A stretch of DNA of 64,000 bases, taken from NCBI GenBank assembly GCA_916988195.3, contig CAKASQ030000028.1:62001-126000 (forward strand). Direction: 5' to 3'. The notes under the pieces are model-generated. The model searched no databases. It had not been told where the DNA came from and saw nothing but the letters and a program-made list of their open reading frames with translations. The DNA comes from Oscillospiraceae bacterium. Lineage in GTDB: Bacteria; Bacillota; Clostridia; Oscillospirales; Oscillospiraceae. The stretch's first letter is position 1; every line of letters begins with the position of its first letter. A program made the position numbers and the translations under genes. This document shows, one piece after another, positions 53,403 to 61,662 of this stretch.

Positions 53403-54725
53403 TTACTCCTTCTCGGAGGTCGCGTCGTCTTCCTTCTTCTCCTCTGCGGGAGCGACGGCGACGGCGCTGTCGGTGATGAGCTTGGCAGCCTTGCGGCCCA
53501 TGAGGTCAGACTTCACGGCGGCGGTATCGACAGCGGCCTTGACCTTGTCAAGCTCCATCTGGTACTGCTCGGCGAGCTTCTTCAGCTCTTCTTCGACCTC
53601 TTCGTCGGTCACTTCCAGGTTCTCGGCGTGGGCGATTTCGCTCAGGAGGATATCGGAGCGGACAGTCTGCTCGGCCATCGGGCGCATGGAAGCGCGCAGG
53701 CTCGAAAGGTCGCCGCCGACCATCTTGACGTAGTCTTCCATCTTCATACCCTGAGACTGGAGCTGATAGGCAAACTGCTCAATCTGATGGTCAACCTGCT
53801 CGTCGATCATGCACGCGGGGATGTTGCAGGTCATGTTGGCTGCTGCCATCTGCACGGCGGCCGCCTCAAACGCGCGCTCGTTCTGCTCCGTACGGGACTT
53901 CGTAAAGCGGGTGCGGATGTCATCTTTCAGCGCGTCCAGCGTATCGAACTCGGAAACGTCCTTTGCGAACTCGTCGTCGAGCTCGGGCTTGATGGACTCT
54001 TTGACCTCGTGCACCTTGCACTTGAAGACGGCGGGCTTGCCTGCAAGCTCCTTGGCGCTGTAGTCTTCGGGGAACGTGACGTTCACATCGCGCTCCTCAC
54101 CGGCGACTGCGCCGACCAGCGCATCTTCAAAGCCGGGGATGAACGAGCCGGAGCCGAGCGTGAGGGAGTAGTCCTCCGCCTTGCCGCCCTGGAAGGGCTG
54201 ATCGTCCACAAAGCCCTCGAAGTCGATGACGACGGTGTCGCCGTTGGCTGCTGCGCGGTCGACGGTCTCGATGCGCGCGTTGCGCTCTGCCATACGATTC
54301 ACTTCCGCGTCAACTTCACTCTCTTCGACCTTCACCTCGCGCTTGGGCACCTCAAGGCCCTTGTACTGGCCGAGGGTGACCTCGGGATAGAGCTCGGTCT
54401 CAATGGTCAGGACAACGCCGCCCTCGTCGGGTGTGTCCATGTTGGAAACGGACGGAGAACCGACGGCCTTGAGCTCCTGCTCAACGATGGCCTTCGTGTA
54501 GATGTCCGGGAAAATTTCGTTCACGGCGTCCTCATAGAAAACGGTCGCACCATACATGCTCTCGACCATCTTCCGCGGAGCCTTGCCCTTGCGGAAACCG
54601 GGAAGCATGATATCTTTTCTGCACTTGGCGTACGCCTTGTTCAGCGCCTGCTCAAATTCGGCCTTGTCGATCTCGACGACAACCTTGGCCTTGCCGTTTT
54701 CTTTTTCTACGCTCTTTACATTCAT
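53403..54725 (-). CDS. tig: Trigger factor
   Basis: 440-residue ribosome-bound chaperone. The N-terminal ribosome-docking signature appears as MLPGFRKGKAPRKMVESMYG, followed by the FKBP-type prolyl isomerase domain (DTVVIDFEGFVDDQPFQGG) and the long helical C-terminal arms. The C terminus is acidic (EEKKEDDATSEKE). Located just upstream of clpP, as in many Firmicutes, linking folding and degradation of new proteins. Confidence 0.96.
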   Translation of the reverse strand: MNVKSVEKENGKAKVVVEIDKAEFEQALNKAYAKCRKDIMLPGFRKGKAPRKMVESMYGATVFYEDAVNEIFPDIYTKAIVEQELKAVGSPSVSNMDTPDEGGVVLTIETELYPEVTLGQYKGLEVPKREVKVEESEVDAEVNRMAERNARIETVDRAAANGDTVVIDFEGFVDDQPFQGGKAEDYSLTLGSGSFIPGFEDALVGAVAGEERDVNVTFPEDYSAKELAGKPAVFKCKVHEVKESIKPELDDEFAKDVSEFDTLDALKDDIRTRFTKSRTEQNERAFEAAAVQMAAANMTCNIPACMIDEQVDHQIEQFAYQLQSQGMKMEDYVKMVGGDLSSLRASMRPMAEQTVRSDILLSEIAHAENLEVTDEEVEEELKKLAEQYQMELDKVKAAVDTAAVKSDLMGRKAAKLITDSAVAVAPAEEKKEDDATSEKE

Positions 54726-54794
54726 GTTGGTTTTCCTCCTATACGGTGCGGCCGGTTTTAGCCGTCATTCACCATTCTATATTGAATCCGCTCT

Positions 54795-54823
54795 ATTCTA
54801 TCAGAGTTTTTTCAATATTTCTA
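54795..54823 (-). promoter_or_regulatory. Possible tig promoter
   Basis: Minus strand TAGAAA, 17 nt, TAGAAT in an AT-rich tract between the phosphoesterase and tig. No CtsR-type box was seen. Confidence 0.45.
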
Positions 54824-54843
54824 CTGTTTTTTATATTTTCTTT

Positions 54844-55533
54844 TCAATCCAGCAGTTTTTGCGGTTTGAAGTTTACATAATCCGCCGACAACAGCCGGAA
54901 CTCACATCCGTCGAAGCTTCCCTGCATGGCAAGCCGCATCGACTCCGCGTGCAGGTGGCCGTAGAAGCAGTGCTTCACGCCATAACGCGCAAGCAGCTCG
55001 AGAATTTCCGGGCACTCGTAGCCGCGGTAGCGCGGCGGATAGTGGAGAAAGCACATCTTTTCATGCTCTCCTGCCGCCTTAAAGCTGGCCTCCAATCTGC
55101 CGAGCTCGCGCCGGAAGATCTTTTCGTCGTGCGTCCCCTCCTGCTCCTGCTCGTAGAACCAGCCGCGTGTTCCGCAGAGCGCCGTATCGCCGTAATAATA
55201 ACAGTTGTTGTTCAGGATGAACATGTCGTCCCAGCCATGCGCGGCGCAGAACTTATAGAACTTCGCCGCCGTCGTCCACCAGTAGTCGTGGTTCCCCTTG
55301 AGAATGATCTTCCGGCCGGGGATCTCGTGGATGAAGGCAAAGTCCTTTTCCGCCTGCTCGATGCCGAGTGCCCAGCTGAGGTCTCCCAGAAGAACCGTCG
55401 TGTCGCCGGGCTGGATCACGGAAAGCCCCTCGCGGAGCTTGTCCATGTATCCCTCCCAGCGGCCGCCGAACACGTCCATGGGCTTATACGCGCCGAGGCA
55501 AAGGTGCAGATCACCGATGGCGTATAAGCTCAT
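54844..55533 (-). CDS. Metallophosphoesterase
   Basis: 229 residues of the calcineurin-like fold: IGDLHLCLG (DxH), VLLGDLSWA (GDxx), LKGNHDYWW (GNHD) and HCFYGHLHAES (GHxH) give all metal ligands. FYGHLH type proteins include phosphodiesterases and phosphatases; substrate unknown. Overlaps thrC by 4 nt, so it is the last gene of the rplS-side run or of a thrC-led operon. Confidence 0.9.
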   Translation of the reverse strand: MSLYAIGDLHLCLGAYKPMDVFGGRWEGYMDKLREGLSVIQPGDTTVLLGDLSWALGIEQAEKDFAFIHEIPGRKIILKGNHDYWWTTAAKFYKFCAAHGWDDMFILNNNCYYYGDTALCGTRGWFYEQEQEGTHDEKIFRRELGRLEASFKAAGEHEKMCFLHYPPRYRGYECPEILELLARYGVKHCFYGHLHAESMRLAMQGSFDGCEFRLLSADYVNFKPQKLLD

Positions 55534-57017
55534 GCGCGCAGAAACTCCGTGACCTTGCTTTCCATCTCGTCCTTGCCCGTCACATCGGTAAAGCGAACGG
55601 CCTTTCCGGCAAGGCCTGCCAGCGGTGCGGGCGCTGTCTTTCCGGTCTTTTCCGCGAGCTGCGCGATGATGTCCGTTCCGGAAGCAAGCTTCGTCTCGCC
55701 CAATGCTTCAAGCACGCTCTGGCAGAATTTAAACGGGCTCGCCGTGGATACGACGACGAGCGGATTTTGGGCTTCCACTTTTGCCCGGTAGCTCTCGGCC
55801 ACGTTCCACGCAACCGCCGTGTGCGTATCAAGAAGATAGCCCTTCTCGGAAAACAGCTTCGCGATTGTCTGCTTCGTACCCTCGTCATCGCAGAAGCCGC
55901 AGGCAAACTCCGCGGCGATTTTCTGCGCTGTTTCCGGCCGGACGGTATATTTTCCGCGCGCGGCCAGCTCATTCATGTAGTTTGCCACCGACTCACCCGC
56001 GCCCTCCATGAGCGCAAGCAGCCGCTCGAGGTTCGAGGAGATGAGAATGTCCATGGACGGAGACGCCGTCTGATAGAACGGGCGGTTGCGGTCGTACGTT
56101 CCGGTGGACAAAAAGTCCGTCAGCACGTTATTCGCGTTCGACGCGCACACGAGCGTTCCCACGGGAAGCCCCATGTGCTTTGCGTAGTAGCCCGCTAAGA
56201 TATTTCCGAAGTTCCCCGTCGGGACGCAGAAATCGATCTTGTCGCCAAGCGCGATTTTGCCGCTCTCCAGCAGGTCGCAGTAGGCCGAGATGTAATACAC
56301 GATCTGCGGCAGGACTCTTCCCCAGTTGATGGAGTTTGCCGACGAGAGAAAATAGCCCTTGTCCGCCAGATCTTCGCGCAAAATGGGGTCTGAGAAGATG
56401 CGCTTCACGCCGCTCTGCGCGTCGTCGAAGTTTCCCCGCACGGCGCACACGCCGACGTTCTGCCCTTCCTGGCTGACCATTTGCAGCTTCTGGATATCCG
56501 ACACGCCGCCGTCGGGGTAGAACACAAGAATTTTCGTATGCTCCACATCGCGGAATCCTTCGAGCGCAGCCTTGCCGGTGTCGCCGGATGTCGCGACCAG
56601 AATGCAGACCGTCTTGTCCTCGCCGGTCTTTTTGAGGCTCGCCGTGAGCAGATACGGCAGCATCTGAAGCGCCATGTCCTTGAACGCGCACGTCGGCCCG
56701 TGCCAGAGCTCCATGATATACCGGCCGTCTCCCAGATCCTTCACGGGCGCGGCCTTCGGGTCGTCGAATTTGCTGGCGCCATAGGCCTTTTCGGCAAAGC
56801 CAAGCAGCTCTTCCTCGGTAAATTCGTCGAGGTAGCGCTTCATGATCTTCACCGCGCGCTCAGGGTACGGCAGCTTCGAGAGCGCCTTGATTTCTTCTAA
56901 CGGGATCTGCGGAATTTCCTCCGGCAGAAACAGGCCGCCGTCGCGGCTGAGCCCCTGAACGATTGCCTGCGCCGCTGAAAGGCGCAGATCGGGATTTCTG
57001 GTGCTTACATAGTGCAT
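55530..57017 (-). CDS. thrC: Threonine synthase
   Basis: 495 residues, PLP enzyme converting O-phosphohomoserine to threonine. The long (fungal/proteobacterial-like) form: YVSTRNPDLRLSAAQAIVQG at the N terminus, the Schiff-base Lys in GPTCAFKDMALQM, ILVATSGDTGKAALEG, and CVPTGNFGNILAGYYAKHMG for the phosphate loop. It overlaps the M19 dipeptidase gene by 13 nt. Confidence 0.95.
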   Translation of the reverse strand: MHYVSTRNPDLRLSAAQAIVQGLSRDGGLFLPEEIPQIPLEEIKALSKLPYPERAVKIMKRYLDEFTEEELLGFAEKAYGASKFDDPKAAPVKDLGDGRYIMELWHGPTCAFKDMALQMLPYLLTASLKKTGEDKTVCILVATSGDTGKAALEGFRDVEHTKILVFYPDGGVSDIQKLQMVSQEGQNVGVCAVRGNFDDAQSGVKRIFSDPILREDLADKGYFLSSANSINWGRVLPQIVYYISAYCDLLESGKIALGDKIDFCVPTGNFGNILAGYYAKHMGLPVGTLVCASNANNVLTDFLSTGTYDRNRPFYQTASPSMDILISSNLERLLALMEGAGESVANYMNELAARGKYTVRPETAQKIAAEFACGFCDDEGTKQTIAKLFSEKGYLLDTHTAVAWNVAESYRAKVEAQNPLVVVSTASPFKFCQSVLEALGETKLASGTDIIAQLAEKTGKTAPAPLAGLAGKAVRFTDVTGKDEMESKVTEFLRA

Positions 57018-57940
57018 TGTTTCACAACCTTTAATAAAGACTCACTGAATATATTTTCTATTGTACTGCTTGGCAGCTTCCTGTCTTCCAGCCACTGCGC
57101 AAGCATTGCATAGCTGTCCACCCCGGCAAAGCCCTCCGGCAGCACGCTGCATCCGTCCAGATCGCCGCCGAGTGCGATATGTCCGTCTCCCCCGAGCTCC
57201 AAAAAATGCTCGATATGACGCCAGACGTCTTCCAGTGTCGGCCTGCCCTCATCGCGTAAAAATGCGCCGTAGAGATTCAGCCCCGCCGTACCGCCCGCCT
57301 CGCACAACGCTTTGAACTGCTCGTCGGTGAGATTGCGGACATGCTTGCAGATGGCGCGCGAATTGGAATGGCTCGCCACAAACGGCTTTTCTGTGATGTC
57401 GCAAAGATCCCAGAACGCTTTCTCCGAGATATGGCTGACGTCTAGGATCATGCCAAGCTTCTGCGCCCGGCGCACAAATTCTTTGCCCTGCGCCGTCAGA
57501 CCTCCGCCTGTCATGCAGCTTCCGGTCAGCGCATTCTGCGCGTTCCACGCCGGTGCGATCATGCGCACGCCCTGCGCGCAGGCAAGCTCTAATTTTCCGG
57601 GGTCACAGGAAATGGCCTCCGCGCCCTCGATCGACAAGAACGCACCGCATTTTCCGCTCCCGATGGCCGCGCGCGCATCCGCTTCGTTTTTGCAGCGGAC
57701 GATCTGGTCTTTGTTCTCGTCCAGCTGGCGGTTAAAATGCTCCAAAGCGCCCGCGTAGTGCGCTTCAAAGCTCCCGTCCTGTTCGAGCCACACCGTACAG
57801 AATGCATAAAACTGCACGTAACCCGAAAGCTTTTTGGCCCGTTCAAGCGATACCTGACAGGTATTGCTCCGCAGGTTCTCCTGCCGCAGCCAAAGCTCCA
57901 TCGGCGTGTCGCAGTGGCCGTCTACTACCGTATATTTCAT
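57005..57940 (-). CDS. Membrane dipeptidase-like M19 peptidase, second paralog
   Basis: 311 residues. DGHCDTPMEL opens the metal site; IEGAEAI, LDVSHISEKAFWDL, PFVASHSNSRAICKHVRNLTDEQF and LGGDLDGC continue it. Clearly paralogous to the enzyme at 31720-32694, sharing for example SHSNSRA and the RNLTD block. No signal peptide. ATG 57940 follows GAGG at 10 nt and overlaps the yraN stop by 4 nt. Function beyond dipeptide hydrolysis is not inferable. Confidence 0.93.
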   Translation of the reverse strand: MKYTVVDGHCDTPMELWLRQENLRSNTCQVSLERAKKLSGYVQFYAFCTVWLEQDGSFEAHYAGALEHFNRQLDENKDQIVRCKNEADARAAIGSGKCGAFLSIEGAEAISCDPGKLELACAQGVRMIAPAWNAQNALTGSCMTGGGLTAQGKEFVRRAQKLGMILDVSHISEKAFWDLCDITEKPFVASHSNSRAICKHVRNLTDEQFKALCEAGGTAGLNLYGAFLRDEGRPTLEDVWRHIEHFLELGGDGHIALGGDLDGCSVLPEGFAGVDSYAMLAQWLEDRKLPSSTIENIFSESLLKVVKQCTM

Positions 57941-58302
57941 ATAAACGCATCCTCTATCTGCCGGATCTGCGGGCACTTCGTCTGCATCCCGTCCGGCGCA
58001 TAAATTTCGATCACATCAAACCGCGGCTGTAAGCTCGTCTCATGCTCCTCGAGCCACATGGACGCCGTCGCGCGCAACTTTTCCTGCTTTCTTGCGTCCA
58101 CAAATTCGCGCGCCGCGCCGAAATACGTGCTCTTGCGGAGCTTGACTTCGGCAAAGACCAGATAGTCATCGCTGCGCGCGATGATGTCGATCTCGCCGTA
58201 GCGCGAGCGGTAGTTCCGCTCGATGACCGCAAAGCCTCGGGCTTTCAAGGCCTCCGCCGCGATTGCCTCGCCCCACGCGCCGAGCGCTGGTTTACTTTTC
58301 AT
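57937..58302 (-). CDS. yraN: YraN family (UPF0102) endonuclease-like protein
   Basis: 121 residues of the restriction endonuclease-like fold: GAWGEAIAAEALKARGFAVIERNYRSRYGEIDII, then LVFAEVKLRK, giving the E...D...ExK arrangement expected for a metal-dependent nuclease. Activity in vivo is not established for the family. It lies downstream of rnhB with an 11-nt overlap, a widespread pairing. The residues quoted are in two parts: GAWGEAIAAEAL and YRSRYGEIDII. Confidence 0.92.
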   Translation of the reverse strand: MKSKPALGAWGEAIAAEALKARGFAVIERNYRSRYGEIDIIARSDDYLVFAEVKLRKSTYFGAAREFVDARKQEKLRATASMWLEEHETSLQPRFDVIEIYAPDGMQTKCPQIRQIEDAFI

Positions 58303-58909
58303 AGAACTTCTTTAAAAATGTCTGCCGGTGAATGCCGCACGGGCCATATTCGCGTAGCGCCTCATAGTGCCGCTTCGTGCCGTAGCCCTTGTGGACGGCA
58401 AAGCCGTATTGGGGATACGTTTCGTCCAGCTCCTCCATGAGCCGGTCCCGCGTGACCTTCGCCAAAATAGACGCCGCCGCAATGGACGCCGACAGGCTGT
58501 CTCCCTTTACAATCGTCCGAACGGGAAGGCCAAAATCCTTCGCGCGGTTGCCGTCGATGAGCGCCAGATCGGGCCGGACATCCAGCTTGTCGATCGCCCG
58601 CTGCATGGCAAGAAACGTTGCCTGTAAGATATTGATCTCGTCGATCTCCCGCTCTGAGGCCATCGCGATCCCGTAGCTCACGGCGTTTTGCGTGATCACG
58701 TCATAGAGCTCACGCCGCTTTTTGTCGGTCAGCTTTTTGGAGTCGTTGAGCCCGTCGATGACGAGCCCTGCCGGGAGTATTACCGCCGCCGCACACACAG
58801 GCCCCGCCAGAGGCCCGCGCCCCGCTTCATCGACGCCGCAGACCGTCTGGTATCCTTCCGCGAACGCTTCTCGCTCATAGACCCATAAATCCTTCGGTTC
58901 TTCTCTCAT
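58292..58909 (-). CDS. rnhB: Ribonuclease HII
   Basis: 205 residues; removes RNA and single ribonucleotides from DNA. Catalytic acidic residues are in CGVDEAGRGPLAG (Asp-Glu), LALIDGNRA (Asp) and SIAAASILAKVTRDRLM (followed by the last Asp region). Overlaps rbgA by 4 nt and yraN by 11 nt. Confidence 0.95.
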   Translation of the reverse strand: MREEPKDLWVYEREAFAEGYQTVCGVDEAGRGPLAGPVCAAAVILPAGLVIDGLNDSKKLTDKKRRELYDVITQNAVSYGIAMASEREIDEINILQATFLAMQRAIDKLDVRPDLALIDGNRAKDFGLPVRTIVKGDSLSASIAAASILAKVTRDRLMEELDETYPQYGFAVHKGYGTKRHYEALREYGPCGIHRQTFLKKFYEK

Positions 58910-59784
58910 GCCAGCTCCTCCGGCCGTTCCAGCGTGAATGTTCCAAGCTTGCAGCTGCGGTACTCGTCCAGCAGCACGCGCGCCATCCGCTCCGTGTCGA
59001 CCTCGCCGCCGGAGATGAGGAAGCCGCGCTTCCGGCCTGCCGCCTGCAAAAGCTCCCAGCCGTCGATCTTCGTCGGGATTTCAATCTTGTACCGCTCCAC
59101 GAGCGCCTGCGGATATTCCCGCGCCAGAAGCTCCATCAGATGGCAGCCGAGCGTCTCGGTGTCTAAGATGTCGTCCTTCACCGCGCCCGTGTAGGCAAGG
59201 CGCATGCCGACCTCGGGGTCGTCAAATTTCGGCCAGAGGATGCCGGGGGTGTCCAAAAGCAGTAAGCCTCCGTCCACATTCACCCATTGCTTGCCGCGTG
59301 TCACGCCGGGGCGGTTCTCCGCCTTCGCGCCCTTCCGGCCCGCAATCTGGTTGATAAACGTCGATTTTCCGACATTCGGAATGCCGACGACCATGAGCTT
59401 GAGCGGCCGCCCGACCTGCCCCTTCTCCGCGTATCGCTGGAGTTTTTCTGCCAGCAGCTGCCGCACGGCGGGGGCAAACGTGTTAATGCCCTTTCGCGAC
59501 TTGCAGTCTGTGCGGATGACGGCCATGCCCCTGTCTTTAAAGTAATTGCTCCACCGGCTGACCAAGTCCGCGTCCGCCATATCAATGCGGTTCAAAATCA
59601 CCATCCGGGGCTTTTTGCCGCAAATCGCGTCGATATCGGGGTTCCGGCTGGAGATCGGGATGCGCGCGTCCAAAATCTCGCACACCGCGTCGACCAGCTT
59701 CAAATCCTCTTCCATCATCCGGCGGGTCTTGGTCATGTGACCGGGGTACCACTGGATGTTCATGTCGTTTTTCTGTTCTTCCAT
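58906..59784 (-). CDS. rbgA: Ribosome biogenesis GTPase RbgA (YlqF)
   Basis: 292-residue circularly permuted GTPase for late 50S assembly. Order of motifs is permuted: G4 LNRIDMAD near residue 62, G1 VGIPNVGKST at about 133, G3 LLDTPGILWP near 178. The N-terminal NIQWYPGHMTKTRRMM is characteristic. It is directly after lepB (stop and start adjacent), the rplS-lepB-rbgA-rnhB order of B. subtilis. Confidence 0.95.
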   Translation of the reverse strand: MEEQKNDMNIQWYPGHMTKTRRMMEEDLKLVDAVCEILDARIPISSRNPDIDAICGKKPRMVILNRIDMADADLVSRWSNYFKDRGMAVIRTDCKSRKGINTFAPAVRQLLAEKLQRYAEKGQVGRPLKLMVVGIPNVGKSTFINQIAGRKGAKAENRPGVTRGKQWVNVDGGLLLLDTPGILWPKFDDPEVGMRLAYTGAVKDDILDTETLGCHLMELLAREYPQALVERYKIEIPTKIDGWELLQAAGRKRGFLISGGEVDTERMARVLLDEYRSCKLGTFTLERPEELA

Positions 59785-60492
59785 TTATGCTACCGCGCCG
59801 ATGCGCCGGAAGTCCCGGCCGCCGACGATATCTCCTTCTTCATTTGTCTGCCGGCCGGGAATGATCCGCAGCAGCACGCGGCCTAAGATCCGCGATTCGT
59901 CCACGCAGCCGAGCCTTGCATACCGGCTGTCCGCCGAGTGGTTTCGGTTGTCGCCTAGCACGAAGACGCTTCCCTCCGGAACCGTCACGGGGTAGTCAAG
60001 CCCGTCGCCCACCTCCTGAAAGCTCCGGTAGGTCGGCTCAAAGACGTAGCTCTCCTCGAGCGCTTCGCCGTCGACGTACACAACGCCCGCGTCGAAGTCA
60101 ATGTCCACTGTCTGGCCCCCGGTTGCAATCACACGCTTGACGATCGGACCGCTGAAGCCTGCCTCCTCCGGCGGGTCGATGACGACGATGTCTCCCGCGT
60201 GGACGCTCCGGTAGAGGAAATTGCTCTCCAGGACCAGATAGTCATGGTCGACAAGCGTCGGGTACATCGAGCTTCCGTCCACGCCAACCAGCCGGAAGAA
60301 GAACACGAACACCAGCGTGATACCAGCTAAAATGTACACGAGGTCATGCAGCATCGTAAACGTCTCATACTGCTTTTCCCGCCGCGCCGCCTCATTCTGC
60401 TGTGTTTCCTGCGCGGTTCTCTCGTCCTGTGTCTGTTCTATATTCTCTTCCAACGGCACATCCTGCGCCGGTCTGTTTTCTTCAAAATCCAT
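59785..60492 (-). CDS. lepB: Signal peptidase I
   Basis: 235 residues; cleaves signal peptides of exported proteins. A 45-residue Gln/Glu-rich cytoplasmic N terminus precedes one membrane segment (about 49-66). The catalytic Ser75 is in GSSMYPT and the general-base Lys in IVKRVIATGG; VFVLGDNRNHSADSR is box E. ATG 60492 follows GAGGTGCAGAGT, and a TATAAT at 60523-60528 (minus) is a likely -10. Confidence 0.94.
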   Translation of the reverse strand: MDFEENRPAQDVPLEENIEQTQDERTAQETQQNEAARREKQYETFTMLHDLVYILAGITLVFVFFFRLVGVDGSSMYPTLVDHDYLVLESNFLYRSVHAGDIVVIDPPEEAGFSGPIVKRVIATGGQTVDIDFDAGVVYVDGEALEESYVFEPTYRSFQEVGDGLDYPVTVPEGSVFVLGDNRNHSADSRYARLGCVDESRILGRVLLRIIPGRQTNEEGDIVGGRDFRRIGAVA

Positions 60493-60579
60493 ACTCTGCA
60501 CCTCACATGCGTATTCTAAGACATTATACACAATTTCCGCCCAGAAAGAAAGTGCCATTCCCGAAAATCAGAGTAAAAA

Positions 60580-60850
60580 GCCTCGCAGAGTTTCGCCATC
60601 CGCAGATGGCGAAATAAATTTGAAATCCATTTTATCCGGCGGCTCCGCTGACCGGAAAAATACTTTACGGCTTGCAAGTGTGGAATTTTTGCCCCTTATA
60701 CCAAGTCAAAACCTATGGTTTTGACTTGGAGAGGAGAAGCAACGGAATGTATGAACTCTGCCGCTTGCGGCGGAGTGAAGGATATGGAGTTTGCTTTGAC
60801 GAGCGTGCAGTCGAGGTGCAATCTTTTTGGCGGAAAGCCCCGCTTTCCGC
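60580..60850 (+). repeat. Family 2 dispersed repeat, copy 3 (expanded)
   Basis: Same order of blocks as copies 1 and 2 (GAGTTTCGCC...GGCGAAATAAA, ATCCATTTTATCCGG...CCGGAAAAATAC, CTTGCAAGTGTGGAATTTT, then GTGCAGTCGAGGTGCAATC and a final GGCGGAAAGC...GCTTTCCGCC stem), but about 100 bp of extra sequence lies in the variable middle, including the palindrome CCAAGTCAAAACC...GGTTTTGACTTGG. It fills the lepB-rplS gap. Confidence 0.8.
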
Positions 60851-60856
60851 CAAACG

Positions 60857-60890
60857 AAAAAAGAAGGGCTCGGGTGAGCCCTTCTTTTTT
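60857..60890 (-). terminator. Terminator of rplS
   Basis: AAAAAAGAAGGGCTC-GGGT-GAGCCCTTCTTTTTT, perfect 15-bp stem, 9 nt after the stop; T-rich on both strands. Confidence 0.9.
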
Positions 60891-60899
60891 CGATCGCTA

Positions 60900-61241
60900 T
60901 CAGACCTTTTCCTTGACCTTGGCGGCCTTGCCCAGACGGTCACGCAGATAGTACAGCTTCGCTCTGCGAACCTTGCCGTGACGGACAGTCTCGACGTCCA
61001 CAACGTTGGGCGCGTGAACCGGGAAAACCTTTTCACAGCCGACACCGTAGGAGATACGGCGCACGGTGATGGATTCCTCAATGCCGCCATGCTTCTTGGC
61101 AATGATGGTGCCCTCGAAAACCTGAATTCTCTCGCGGGAACCTTCCTTAATCTTGACATGAACACGAACCGTATCGCCGACGTTCATTTCGGGCAGTTCC
61201 TTCTTCATGTACTGGCTGGTCAGAGCCTTCATCAGATCCAT
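60900..61241 (-). CDS. rplS: 50S ribosomal protein L19
   Basis: 113 residues, standard length. [36 protein letters not shown] and [17 protein letters not shown] are typical; it lies at the subunit interface of the ribosome. ATG 61241 has AAGGAGGACAATACT before it; the frame is open further upstream only through the leader. Confidence 0.97.
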   Translation of the reverse strand: MDLMKALTSQYMKKELPEMNVGDTVRVHVKIKEGSRERIQVFEGTIIAKKHGGIEESITVRRISYGVGCEKVFPVHAPNVVDVETVRHGKVRRAKLYYLRDRLGKAAKVKEKV

Positions 61242-61340
61242 AGTATTGTCCTCCTTCAAATTAAGACGTTCATGCCGCAAGGGAAATGCCGCTGCACCGC
61301 AATGCCGGCCGTGGCAGAGGACCGTCCTTTTCACAGACTT
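61242..61340 (-). promoter_or_regulatory. Candidate L19 leader (autoregulatory mRNA element)
   Basis: The rplS leader of about 100 nt is GC-rich and can fold (GGACGGTCC..., CGGCCGGCATTGCGGTGC, GCGGCATGAACGTC). Firmicute rplS genes often carry an L19-binding leader at this position. Match to the published motif was not verified. Confidence 0.4.
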
Positions 61341-61344
61341 GGGT

Positions 61345-61373
61345 ATTTTATCATATACGCATGCGAAAAGCAA
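61345..61373 (-). promoter_or_regulatory. rplS promoter
   Basis: Minus strand TTGCTT, 17 nt, TAAAAT. Confidence 0.65.
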
Positions 61374-61427
61374 GCACTATTTTTCTGCCGCGCCCGGAAT
61401 TTTTCCAAACATTTTTCGATTTCCCTC

Positions 61428-61455
61428 TTGACAAACCGCTTCTTTATGCTATAAT
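61428..61455 (+). promoter_or_regulatory. tRNA-Thr promoter
   Basis: TTGACA, 16 nt, TATAAT, 24 nt before the tRNA. Confidence 0.82.
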
Positions 61456-61479
61456 GATGAAGCTGTTTGAAACAGCCAT

Positions 61480-61555
61480 GCTACTGTAGCTCAGTCGGTA
61501 GAGCGCGTCATTGGTAATGACGAGGTCGGCAGTTCGAATCTGCCCAGCAGCTCCA
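61480..61555 (+). tRNA. tRNA-Thr (anticodon GGT)
   Basis: Anticodon stem CGTCA/TGACG with loop TTGGTAA (GGT); D arm AGCTCAGTCGGTAGAGC; T arm GGCAG-TTCGAAT-CTGCC; discriminator T and encoded CCA. The acceptor GCTACTG/CAGCAGC has an A4-C69 mismatch. The 3' end borders the mobile element carrying the integrase. Confidence 0.93.
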
Positions 61556-61556
61556 G

Positions 61557-61600
61557 AAAAATCCTTGAAACCGCAACGGTTTTGAGGATTTTTTCTTTTT
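61557..61600 (+). terminator. Terminator of tRNA-Thr
   Basis: AAAAATCCTTGAAACCG-CAA-CGGTTTTGAGGATTTTTT, with two mismatches and a long T tail. Confidence 0.82.
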
Positions 61601-61662
61601 TCTGTAAAATGAATTTTCTGCGGCTTCCAACAAATCTTCCAACAAAATCGCCTGTGCAGCCG

